NCBI GenBank assembly: GCA_947258985.1
Contig: CAMYKI010000025.1
Location: 1-63,947, forward strand
Direction of reading: 5' to 3'
DNA from: an uncultured Acidimicrobiaceae bacterium
Lineage (GTDB): Bacteria; Actinomycetota; Acidimicrobiia; Spongiisociales; UBA5794
Length of the DNA stretch: 63,947 nucleotides
The position numbers were made by a program, and so were the translations under genes. This document shows positions 7,155-15,267 of the stretch, piece after piece. The notes under the pieces are model-generated. The model saw only the letters and a program-made list of their open reading frames with translations. It ran no database searches and was not told the DNA's origin. The stretch's first letter is position 1. Each line of letters opens with the position of its first letter.

Positions 7155-8909
7155 GTGCATGGGGAGTGGTCCAGAACGCTGGTGACGATGGCGGTTGCGC
7201 TCGCCACGATCGCGACATTCGCCGCCACACCGACGGCAGCTTCGGCGTCGTCGCCACCGCAACTCGACAGGGTCGTACAGGACTGGGAACTGCCGGTGGT
7301 TGTCACACCGGGCACCGATGCGGCCACAACCGAGGGAAGTTCTCTCGACGCCGATCCCCACGGGCTCGTACCCAAGGTCGATTTCGTGAAGCGCTACTCG
7401 CTCGATGCGGATCACTTCGAGGTCTGGCTGTGCGGGGCCGTCACCCACGACATGAGCGAAGTGATCGCTCAACTGGAAGGCGCCAGCAACAGCTACTTCT
7501 CGGCTCTCTCGGGCGGTCTGTACACGCCGGTGTTCAGCGCAGGGCGTTCGGTTCCCGATGATCCTTCCTGCGCAGCAGGTTTCTTCGGCGAGCAGCCCGA
7601 TTACACGCCCGAAGGGTCGCCGGAGGCGATCATCATCATCGACTCAATTACCGGCGGAGGGTTTGCCACACCGGGGCCAATCTGTGGCGGCGACTCTTCC
7701 GATTGCCCCTTCCTCGGGACCACGTTTCCGGAGAACGGTCGCTACGCCATCGTCGGTGAGAACGCCTTGTTCGGCTTTCCAGCCGTTGCGGTGCACGAGA
7801 TGGGTCACACCTTGCATTGGCCGCACTCTTTCTCTGGTATCACCGCATATGAGTACGACAACCCGATCGACGTGATGAGCGCCAATTCGTCTGCGCTGGG
7901 CAACCGCTTCACCGAACCGCTGCCTTACGCCACGCTTTCGTACAACAGGTACCAATCCGGGTGGGTGGACCCCGCCGACGTTGTCGTTGCTTCACCGTCG
8001 CAACAGGAGCTGATCCTCGAGCCGTTTACCACCGAGGGCACACAACTGTTGACGGTCAAGACCGACGTCGCCGGTCAGTTTTACGTGCTCGGCGCCAGGA
8101 AGTCCTCTCAATACGATCCGATTCCACCGTCATGGGAAGGTGTCGAGGTCTACTTGGTCGACCACGACTGCGGTCAACCGTTCTTTGGAACCCTCTGCCC
8201 CGGTCTCTTCCGCGAACATCACCAGCAACCCCCCAACGAATACCAGCTCGACCATGTCCTCGTTCCGGGTGACACGGTCGAATTGGAGGGGATCACGATT
8301 GCAGTCACCGGGGCGACGGCGACCGGATTCTCCGTCGTCGTTGCTCCCGATGGGGAGCCCCCTGCCGACAGCGGCACTTTCCTCGATGACGACGAATCGA
8401 TTTTCGAAGGGGACATCGAGTGGCTTGCTGCCGCCGGGTTGACCGTCGGATGCAACCCGCCGCTTGGGAGCCTCTTCTGCCCAACCGAGAGCGTCACTCG
8501 TGGTCAGATGGCGGCGTTCCTGGCGCGGGCCCTTGGCCTGCCGGCAGTTGTCGGTGATCGTTTTTCGGACGACGACGGTTCGGTGTTCGAACTCGACATC
8601 GAGAAGTTGGCCACGGCCGGAATCACCTCCGGCTGTAACCCACCACGCAACGACCACTACTGTCCGACCGATCCTGTTACCCGTGGTCAGATGGCGGCAT
8701 TCCTAGTGCGGGCGCTCGATCTACCTACGGGCCCGCACACCGATTTCATCGATGACAATGAATCGGTCTTCGAGGATGACATTGGTCGCCTGGCTGCAGC
8801 CGGGATTACCGCGGGGTGCAACCCTCCTGTCAACGACAGGTTCTGTCCGAACGAATCGGTCACCCGTGGCCAGATGGCGGCGTTTCTGAGACGAGCGCTG
8901 GAGAGCTAG
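7155..8909 (+). CDS. Secreted zinc metallopeptidase candidate with three SLH-like repeats
   Basis: 584 residues. The GTG at 7155 has an AGGAG Shine-Dalgarno 9 bp upstream and opens a signal peptide ending near A-S-A (about residue 31). The central region contains A-V-H214-E215-M-G-H218-T-L-H-W-P-H224, an HExxHxxxxxH zinc motif like metzincins but with His where Gly usually sits, followed by an I-D-V-M-S Met-turn-like segment about 20 residues later. Residues 410-584 are three two-cysteine SLH-like repeats (GCNPP ... FCP/YCP ... V-T-R-G-Q-M-A-A-F-L), so the enzyme is probably wall or S-layer attached. Substrate unknown. The stop shares a CTAG with the convergent gene. Confidence 0.8.
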   Translation: MHGEWSRTLVTMAVALATIATFAATPTAASASSPPQLDRVVQDWELPVVVTPGTDAATTEGSSLDADPHGLVPKVDFVKRYSLDADHFEVWLCGAVTHDMSEVIAQLEGASNSYFSALSGGLYTPVFSAGRSVPDDPSCAAGFFGEQPDYTPEGSPEAIIIIDSITGGGFATPGPICGGDSSDCPFLGTTFPENGRYAIVGENALFGFPAVAVHEMGHTLHWPHSFSGITAYEYDNPIDVMSANSSALGNRFTEPLPYATLSYNRYQSGWVDPADVVVASPSQQELILEPFTTEGTQLLTVKTDVAGQFYVLGARKSSQYDPIPPSWEGVEVYLVDHDCGQPFFGTLCPGLFREHHQQPPNEYQLDHVLVPGDTVELEGITIAVTGATATGFSVVVAPDGEPPADSGTFLDDDESIFEGDIEWLAAAGLTVGCNPPLGSLFCPTESVTRGQMAAFLARALGLPAVVGDRFSDDDGSVFELDIEKLATAGITSGCNPPRNDHYCPTDPVTRGQMAAFLVRALDLPTGPHTDFIDDNESVFEDDIGRLAAAGITAGCNPPVNDRFCPNESVTRGQMAAFLRRALES

Positions 8910-9217
8910 CCCAGGCGCAGCGCGCTACGGAACACCTCGGCGCACGCATCGCCGAGGCCATGGGCGCTCTCGTTGAAAGGGACGCCCGTTGTAGCGAATA
9001 TGGCTCGGGTGATCCGGACTGCCTGGCTCATCCGCTCCGGTGACGGAACCTCTTGCATGATGATCTCCCGAACCCGCGTCTGTAGGGCGAGCGTCTGCTG
9101 AAACCCCCACGTGTTGCGTGACCAGTCGAAGAACTCCCAGGGGTCCCGCTCATGGATCGTCATGCTGGTGATGAACGCTTCGGTCACCTCAGTGACTGCG
9201 TCTTCGGGCGACATCAT
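8906..9217 (-). CDS. Hypothetical protein, helical
   Basis: About 103 residues if it starts at the ATG pair 9214/9217 (M-M-S-P-E-D-A-V); a longer in-frame start exists upstream but would run toward the next gene's start region. The sequence is predicted helical, with the segments F-F-D-W-S-R-N-T-W-G-F-Q-Q and V-R-E-I-I-M-Q-E-V. It might be a small regulator-like ligand domain, but I do not recognise a family and no clear Shine-Dalgarno supports the start. Its stop overlaps that of the protease gene in CTAG (8906-8909). Confidence 0.5.
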   Translation of the reverse strand: MMSPEDAVTEVTEAFITSMTIHERDPWEFFDWSRNTWGFQQTLALQTRVREIIMQEVPSPERMSQAVRITRAIFATTGVPFNESAHGLGDACAEVFRSALRLG

Positions 9218-9386
9218 CAGAGATGTCCCCGGAGACACTGGGAGAAACGAGGTTCGTGGGTGTATGGCTCCATTCCTTGGGAGTTCGGTTGCGGTGTCCG
9301 GCGACTTGAGCGATCCTCGGTTCAGAATCCCGGGCAAGATGCCGATAAAGAGGGCTGGCCACAGGCTGACAGTCGAAGGGGTGACT

Positions 9387-12074
9387 GTGGATCAAAAGGG
9401 TGCTCCTCCTGCTGAGGGCAACGGCGACGACGTTGCCCGTCTTGTCGCGCTCACCGAGCGCCAGCACGACCTGTGGGCGCTGTTGCGCGACGCCGCCGAC
9501 GAGGACACTCGCAATCGACTTTTTGACGAGTTGTCGGCCAACCGTGAAGAGCTCGGCAAGCTGAAGGAGAAGGTGAGCGCCGAGGTCGATCATCGACATG
9601 CTGTCGCACCGGCAGCTGCTCCCGAAGCCGAAGGGCCGCGTACGATAGGTGAAGAGCTCCGCGCAAAGATCGTCACACCGGATCAGGTGGCTCCTGCGAC
9701 TCCACCGCCGCCACCACCGCCTCCGGGACAACCTCCTGTTGTCATCGAAGCCCGGGAAGTCGAGCAGCGCTCCGAGGAGCCGATCCCGGCAGAGCCGCAC
9801 GCCCGAGAGCCGGTGGCCCCTGAGCCGCACGCCCCAGAGCCGCACGCCCCAGAGCCGGCAACGGAGGAGCCGGCGGCCACGATCGAGCCCATCCCTGATG
9901 AATCAGCGACTTACCCAGGGTCCGCCCAGGTTGCAGAGGATGCCGAAACCGCTACGACAGACGCACCAGCCCCGGCAAAGATGCCGGTCGCCGGTCAGCG
10001 CGAGCTCGCTCCCGAGGAGACACCGTTCAGCAGCCGGGAGGCGGATCTTGCCGCAACGCGAGCCCGTCAGGAAACGGCTGTGCCGAAGCGAATGCCGGTC
10101 CCGGTCGACGAACCGATGCCCGAGCCACAGCCCACCATCCCGACTTCGTATCCATCGCCCCAGCAGAAACCAGAGCCGGAGGTGCCGCGTCGCAGCGCCC
10201 GTCCGGAAGACCGACTGGCCGCGGCACACGCCACCCTTCAGGAACTCGAGAGGGTGCGTCCCAAGCATGCGCGCTCGTTCCCCGTGTTCGCCGTCGTTGT
10301 TGCGGTCGTCGCCGTCGCCGCTGTTGCCTGGATGCTGTTTTTCTGGCGCAGCGATGGAACCGACGGAGGAGAGGCACCGGCAACCACGACCACCGTGGCC
10401 GCGGCCTCCGCGGCCTCCCCGACGGGCCAGATACGAGCTGTTCTAGACGGTCTTGGACTCAGCGTTATCGCCGTTGAAGAGCGCTCGGGAACCATCTATC
10501 TCACCGGCGCCGTCGCCACGGCGGAGGACCAGGCTGCAGCCATCGGAGCCGCCACGGCCCTCGCAGGAGGGAGCCCCCTCGACACATCCGGGTTGGTCGT
10601 CGCCACAACCGAGAGCGATGTCAGATTGGTGGCCTTGCAGGCGATCGCCGACGCCGGTTACGACAGGATCAACGTGACCGTCTTGGGTGGCGTGGCGACT
10701 CTGACCGGCGTGACCCCGGACGGCGGAGTCTCCGGTCTCGTCGCGGTGGTGGGCGACGTCCCCGGCATAGGCCAGGTCGTCGACATGACCGAAGCGTCAG
10801 ACCGCGCCGACGTGCTCAACTCGGAGTTGCAGCGCATCACCTCGGTGACGCCCCTCATCTTCGCCAGCGGGCAAACGGACCTGAACGCGTTGCAGGAGCG
10901 CATCCTCGACAGCGTTGCCGAAGCGATCGAGGCATACCCCGGGCCCATCGTGACCGTCGTCGGCTTCACCGATTCCGCAGGAACGGAGGAAGGCAATTTC
11001 CAGGTGAGCCTGACCAGGGCCGAGAATGTGACCGCATACCTCGTAGGCCAAGGCATCGAATCCGAACGGCTCGTCGTCGACGCTCGCGGGGAGTCATCCT
11101 CTTCCGGTTCCTCCGAAGTTGCCGGTCTGGAACGACGTGTCGAGTTCGAGGTCGGCTACTCCGTGACTGTCGGCGCCAACGTTTCTCTCCGCATCGGGAT
11201 CGTCGCTCCGAGCGCCAAAGACGACCTCGCTTTCACGCAGAGCATCGTTGATGCCGCCAACGTCATCGCAGAAGAGCGTTCCGGTGTCGAAATCGCCATC
11301 ACGGACAACACGTTCGTTACCGAGGACGCCGCCGAGGCCATCCGCACCTACGCCGCCGAAGGATACGACCTCGTCCTGGCTCACGGATCCCAGTACGGCA
11401 CCTCCCTCGTTGACATTGCAGCCGAGTATCCCGAGACCGCATTTGCCTGGGGAACGGCAGCAGAAACCTTCGGATTGTCCAATGTCTCTTCCTATGCCGT
11501 GGCATCCGACGAGGGCGGATATGTCATGGGCGTCGTCGCCGCGCTGCTTTCGGAGAGCGACGTCATCGGCGTTGTCGGCCCACTCGAGGTGGGTGATGCC
11601 CAATTGTTCGTCGACGGTTTCCGCAACGGGGTGTTGACGACAAATCCCGGAGCCGCCATCCCCGTCACCTACACAGGATCCTTCAGTGACGTTGCCCTGG
11701 CCGCCGAGGCGGCCGGCGCCCACATCGAAGATGGAGCGGATGTTCTCACCGGAACGGCGCAGATGGTTGTCGGTGCCGTCGGCGTAGCTGCGGAGAACGA
11801 CGCCCTCTGGTTTGGTACACAGTCGAACCAGACGCCACTCGCACCAGATCTAGTGGTTGCCTCGCAGGTGTATCACTGGGAGGTTGTGCTGCGTCAGATC
11901 ATCAGCGGCATCGACTCCGGCACCCTGGGCGGAGAGATCTATACGATCGACCTCGCCAATGGCGGCATCATCATCGAATACAACGAAGGCTTCGATCTCC
12001 CGGACGAAGTGAGAGACACCGCCGACGATACGATCGCCTCCATCATCATTGGTGACACCACTTCCGGCGTCTGA
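9387..12074 (+). CDS. Membrane protein: TM-BON-BON-OmpA fused to a BMP/PnrA-type ligand-binding domain
   Basis: About 895 residues from the GTG at 9387 (GAAGGG six bases upstream; GTG 9381 is an alternative). Residues 1-60 are a charged helical segment; 90-290 are Pro/Glu-rich and disordered, with P-H-A-P-E-P repeats. One transmembrane helix lies at about 297-319 (F-P-V-F-A-V-V-V-A-V). Two BON-like modules follow (about 345-400 and 410-470), then an OmpA-C peptidoglycan-binding domain (about 488-590; F-A-S-G-Q-T-D-L and V-V-G-F-T-D-S-A-G-T). The last 300 residues match BMP/PnrA periplasmic ligand-binding proteins (R-I-G-I-V-A-P-S-A-K-D-D-L-A-F ... D-L-V-L-A-H-G-S-Q-Y-G). TM-BON-OmpA is the layout of mycobacterial ArfA (Rv0899); the added BMP domain is unusual. 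Probably a membrane- and wall-bound sensor or receptor; nucleoside binding is inferred from the family. Confidence 0.8.
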   Translation: MDQKGAPPAEGNGDDVARLVALTERQHDLWALLRDAADEDTRNRLFDELSANREELGKLKEKVSAEVDHRHAVAPAAAPEAEGPRTIGEELRAKIVTPDQVAPATPPPPPPPPGQPPVVIEAREVEQRSEEPIPAEPHAREPVAPEPHAPEPHAPEPATEEPAATIEPIPDESATYPGSAQVAEDAETATTDAPAPAKMPVAGQRELAPEETPFSSREADLAATRARQETAVPKRMPVPVDEPMPEPQPTIPTSYPSPQQKPEPEVPRRSARPEDRLAAAHATLQELERVRPKHARSFPVFAVVVAVVAVAAVAWMLFFWRSDGTDGGEAPATTTTVAAASAASPTGQIRAVLDGLGLSVIAVEERSGTIYLTGAVATAEDQAAAIGAATALAGGSPLDTSGLVVATTESDVRLVALQAIADAGYDRINVTVLGGVATLTGVTPDGGVSGLVAVVGDVPGIGQVVDMTEASDRADVLNSELQRITSVTPLIFASGQTDLNALQERILDSVAEAIEAYPGPIVTVVGFTDSAGTEEGNFQVSLTRAENVTAYLVGQGIESERLVVDARGESSSSGSSEVAGLERRVEFEVGYSVTVGANVSLRIGIVAPSAKDDLAFTQSIVDAANVIAEERSGVEIAITDNTFVTEDAAEAIRTYAAEGYDLVLAHGSQYGTSLVDIAAEYPETAFAWGTAAETFGLSNVSSYAVASDEGGYVMGVVAALLSESDVIGVVGPLEVGDAQLFVDGFRNGVLTTNPGAAIPVTYTGSFSDVALAAEAAGAHIEDGADVLTGTAQMVVGAVGVAAENDALWFGTQSNQTPLAPDLVVASQVYHWEVVLRQIISGIDSGTLGGEIYTIDLANGGIIIEYNEGFDLPDEVRDTADDTIASIIIGDTTSGV

Positions 12075-12086
12075 TCCGACGACTCG

Positions 12087-13748
12087 CTAGTCACGCAGGG
12101 TGCGGAGGGCACGTTCGGCGTGAAGGACCCGGCCGGCAAGGGTGCGAGCCGCCAGGCGATGGATGGCGGCAGCGGTTGCTGGATCCTCTGTCTCCATCCG
12201 GCTGAGCTGTTCGGCCGATAGATGGCGCACCGTTGCCTTGCCGTCGGCAACGACGTCGGCAGTCGTGGCGCCCCCGAGATAGAGACTGATCTCTCCGATG
12301 AGGGTGCCCCGCTGCATCGTCCGCAGCCTCACAGTCTCTCCTCCCGCAGTTTCCAGTTGTGCCGTCAGGCTGCCCGACTCGATGAAGAACATGCCCGGAG
12401 TCTCCGTACCGTGTTCGATGACCACCTGCCCCGCCTCGAGTTCGACTCGCTCGAACTTGGCCAGCACCGAAGCGGCCATTGGCCCGGAATCCAGCATTCC
12501 CGTCAGCATCTGAGCGAGATCCTGATTGTCGGTTGCTTCTGCACGGCGGGTCTCGAGCAGACGGTCCTCGCACCATTCGACTGCTTCGTCGAGCGTGGGG
12601 AACTCCTGAACCGGAAGGTCACCACTGGCGAGTTCGGAGTTGAGCTCGGCCCCGTTTTCCGGGAGACCGGCAACGAGCACGTCAAAACCCCGGGCCCGGC
12701 CCCGCCGGGCCAGCTTGGCAAGCGCCATGGATGTTGACGAGTCAACTCCGGTAACGCGGGCCATGTCAAAGATCACGTAACGAATATCACCCGTCGAGGG
12801 ATTGAGGCGGGGGTCGTCGAAGACCCTGTGCGCCGTCCCGAAGAACAAAAACCCGTGGACCTCGAGAACAACAACCTGATGACCCAACTCTTCCAGCGCC
12901 CGATCCTGCAGGGGAGGTCGTTCGATGGTGCTGCGAAACACCTCGAGGGTATAGGAGTGGCGGATGGCGTCGACACGGCTGTAGCGAACTACAAAAAGCA
13001 CGATGGCAACCACGGTTCCCAGGGCGATTGCCGGTAGGAAACCGAACAGGATGACTGAGGCTCCGGCTCCCGCCACCAGCATGTAGTCGCCGGCACTGAG
13101 CCGGTTGCGGGTATCCCACAACCATTTGACCAGCAAGTTGGCGCCGAGATAGACCAACAGCCCGCCAATCAGAGAGGTCGGTACGAGGGAGAGGACGGAA
13201 CTCCCCATAGCCAGGACGCCACCAGCAAGGAGCACCGCGACAAGTGCCGGGCCGCGGTGAGGCCCGGCCAGTTTCCGCATGAGCAGTGTCTGCGCGAAGT
13301 GCATGTAGCCGGGCATTCCTCCACCGGGCGCGGCCAAGGCCGTCGATAGCCCGGCGACCGTCAGCTCGCGGTCGACGTCGAGGTCCTCGCCGGTCGCCTG
13401 GTCCATAGCGTGGACCTTGATCATCAGCGAGATGACGGCAAGCGCAATCACGGTGACGATCGCCCCGGTTTGCCCGAACACTGCACCCCAGTCGGCGTCG
13501 CTGATCATCCCGAGCACGTCGGGTTGCCAGAGAGCCTGTCCTTCGAACCCGCCCAGCAGCCAGCCACGCTCGACCGCAGTTGCTCTGTCCACCCCGGCGA
13601 TGGCCAGTCCCAAGTGGAAGCCGCCGATCGTGGCTGCGATAAGCCACGGCACCACCGACCGACCCCGCCGACTGCGCGCCAGCAAGACCACGGCTATGCC
13701 GAGGGCCACGCCGGGGAGCCAGCGCACGACCGCCGTCGAGGACAGCAC
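12087..13748 (-). CDS. SulP anion transporter, C-terminal half with STAS and cNMP-binding domains (frameshifted gene)
   Basis: This frame holds the second half of the SulP membrane core (about 9 hydrophobic segments, with G-G-M-P-G-Y-M-H-F and L-A-G-P-H-R-G-P-A loops), a STAS domain (about residues 285-375; Y-V-I-F-D-M-A-R-V-T-G-V-D-S-S), and a C-terminal cyclic-nucleotide-binding domain (about 425-520; I-E-H-G-T-E-T-P-G-M-F-F-I and G-E-I-S-L-Y-L). The GTG at 13748 is an internal codon; in-frame sequence upstream (A-I-L-F-D-S-P-D-G-S-A) still looks SulP-like. The N-terminal half is in another frame (13694-14296). SulP proteins move sulfate, bicarbonate or other anions. The downstream gene (+) ends 12 bp away at 12074. 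Confidence 0.75.
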   Translation of the reverse strand: MLSSTAVVRWLPGVALGIAVVLLARSRRGRSVVPWLIAATIGGFHLGLAIAGVDRATAVERGWLLGGFEGQALWQPDVLGMISDADWGAVFGQTGAIVTVIALAVISLMIKVHAMDQATGEDLDVDRELTVAGLSTALAAPGGGMPGYMHFAQTLLMRKLAGPHRGPALVAVLLAGGVLAMGSSVLSLVPTSLIGGLLVYLGANLLVKWLWDTRNRLSAGDYMLVAGAGASVILFGFLPAIALGTVVAIVLFVVRYSRVDAIRHSYTLEVFRSTIERPPLQDRALEELGHQVVVLEVHGFLFFGTAHRVFDDPRLNPSTGDIRYVIFDMARVTGVDSSTSMALAKLARRGRARGFDVLVAGLPENGAELNSELASGDLPVQEFPTLDEAVEWCEDRLLETRRAEATDNQDLAQMLTGMLDSGPMAASVLAKFERVELEAGQVVIEHGTETPGMFFIESGSLTAQLETAGGETVRLRTMQRGTLIGEISLYLGGATTADVVADGKATVRHLSAEQLSRMETEDPATAAAIHRLAARTLAGRVLHAERALRTLRD

Positions 13749-14296
13749 CGCACTGCCGTCCGGGCTATCGAACAGGATGGCGCGGGCTCCGTCGAGGCGT
13801 ATCGAATCAGAGCGCCAAGTTTGAAGAAGCCGATGCCCCCGAGCGCGATCGCGGTGACGACCGACGAGACAGCGATGAAGGCGATGACCGATGGGATGGC
13901 TGCTTCGCCCGGCACCCCTGCGGCGATGGCAGCGGCCGCGGCTCCGATCACGGCCGCGGTGTTGTCCTGGACCCCGGCGATTACCCCATCCAGCCCACTG
14001 CCGACAACGCTGACGATTCCGATCGCAAGGGTCCCGTAGAGTGCCATGCCGACACCGGTGGGGAGCCCGGAGGCCAGGTCGCCGCGGAACACGAGCGCGG
14101 CAAGTGAGATGGTCAAAGTCACCAGGATGACTCCCGAAACAATGCCGATGCCCAGCGTCATGGGGAGTTGCGCCGGTTTGAAGTCGTGAAGGATTTCGAT
14201 GACCCGCTGGCGCAGTGCTTCGGAACCTGCGCCTGGAGAGTGCGAAGTGGATGGGGGCTCTTGCCGGCGCTCGGCGCCGGTTGAGCCGCTATCCAT
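13694..14296 (-). CDS. SulP anion transporter, N-terminal half (frameshifted gene)
   Basis: 200 residues from the ATG at 14296. About 140 residues match the SulP N-terminal membrane core (F-K-P-A-Q-L-P-M-T-L-G-I-G-I-V-S-G and F-F-K-L-G-A-L-I-R-Y). After R-Y the frame becomes unrelated Arg/Ser/Cys-rich sequence up to the stop at 13694, while the partner frame resumes SulP-like sequence within about 10 codons. The family block expected next (P-Y-P-V-x-x-G-F-L-A-G-x-G) is absent from both frames, so the lesion looks like a deletion of roughly 20 codons with a frame change, near 13800. Its start ATGGATAG overlaps the stop of the upstream MBL gene by 8 bp, so the two genes are translationally coupled. 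Either a pseudogene or an assembly error. Confidence 0.7.
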   Translation of the reverse strand: MDSGSTGAERRQEPPSTSHSPGAGSEALRQRVIEILHDFKPAQLPMTLGIGIVSGVILVTLTISLAALVFRGDLASGLPTGVGMALYGTLAIGIVSVVGSGLDGVIAGVQDNTAAVIGAAAAAIAAGVPGEAAIPSVIAFIAVSSVVTAIALGGIGFFKLGALIRYASTEPAPSCSIARTAVRCCPRRRSCAGSPAWPSA

Positions 14297-15131
14297 CGCT
14301 CTCCGCTCCGAGTTCGATCGTTGACCCCTCAACCGCGAATTCAACGCCCGGCTCCTTCAGCTCGGCGGCCATCACGTCCAATTGCTCATCGGTGCGGCTG
14401 GGGTCGTGGTGGAAGAGAAGGGTTCGTTTCGCCCCTGCGACTCTGGCGAGATTGATCGGGTAGCCGAAGCTGCAGTGCCCCCAGTCGTGGCGTTCTTCGA
14501 ATTCGGCCGGCGTGTACTGGGAGTCGTGTATCAGCAGGTCCACATCGGCAGCGAGGCGGAGCGCGGTGTCGTGATACTCACCCAGGCCATCGGGTCCGGG
14601 TCCGAGCGAGTAGGGATTGTGGTCGGAGAGGTAGGCGATGGTGTTGGTGCCGTCATCGATGCGGTACCCGAACGAGCGTCCCCCTTTGTGTGGGATGTCG
14701 AGTGCGAGGATGGTGAATCCTTCGATCTCGACCGTCCCCGGTTCGAGTCCGGATACCGTCCAATTGCCTCGCAATGTCTGGATGTCGATCGGAAAGATCG
14801 GCGGCGACATCACGCGGTGCAACATTCCACCCGGGTTGTCCTGCCCCGGCAGGTACACCGATACGCGGGCGTCGACTTTGTCACCGTTGCGAAAGAACGG
14901 GAGCCCGTAGACATGGTCCCAGTGCAGATGACCGAGCAGGATCGAGCCGACGAAGGGTCGTTCTCCCAGGATGCTTGCGGCGGTCGCCAGACCCGTACCG
15001 GCGTCCAGAATGAGCGACGGCGCCTCGCCGTCGCGGGCAATCGCAACACACGATGTGTTGCCGCCGTAGCGAACGAAGTCGGGTCCGGGGGTCGGCAAGG
15101 ACCCGCGGGTGCCCAAGAGATGGATACGCAC
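14289..15131 (-). CDS. MBL-fold hydrolase of the PhnP/cyclic phosphodiesterase type
   Basis: 280 residues starting M-R-I-H-L-L-G-T-R-G-S, the typical opening of MBL phosphodiesterase-like proteins (RNase Z/PhnP branch). The zinc motif is H68-L-H70-W-D72-H73. Later metal and active-site regions include A-L-D-I-P-H-K-G and Y-L-S-D-H, a D-L-L-I-H-D-S-Q-Y-T segment and the terminal L-L-F-H-H-D-P. Members hydrolyse cyclic phosphates, cyclic nucleotides or RNA; the substrate is not decided by sequence. It is cotranscribed and overlapping with the cNMP-binding SulP gene downstream, which makes a cyclic nucleotide substrate attractive but unproven. Confidence 0.85.
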   Translation of the reverse strand: MRIHLLGTRGSLPTPGPDFVRYGGNTSCVAIARDGEAPSLILDAGTGLATAASILGERPFVGSILLGHLHWDHVYGLPFFRNGDKVDARVSVYLPGQDNPGGMLHRVMSPPIFPIDIQTLRGNWTVSGLEPGTVEIEGFTILALDIPHKGGRSFGYRIDDGTNTIAYLSDHNPYSLGPGPDGLGEYHDTALRLAADVDLLIHDSQYTPAEFEERHDWGHCSFGYPINLARVAGAKRTLLFHHDPSRTDEQLDVMAAELKEPGVEFAVEGSTIELGAESDG

Positions 15132-15267
15132 TTACGCGGGCTCCTTGAAGCGACCGGAGAGCGATGTTAGCCGCACCCGGCTGTGGAAACCGGCCGACGC
15201 CACACATGGCCGATGTCCCGGTCTACGCTGTCTCTCCTGAGACAGGCGCACTGGGGAGGGCTGCTTT

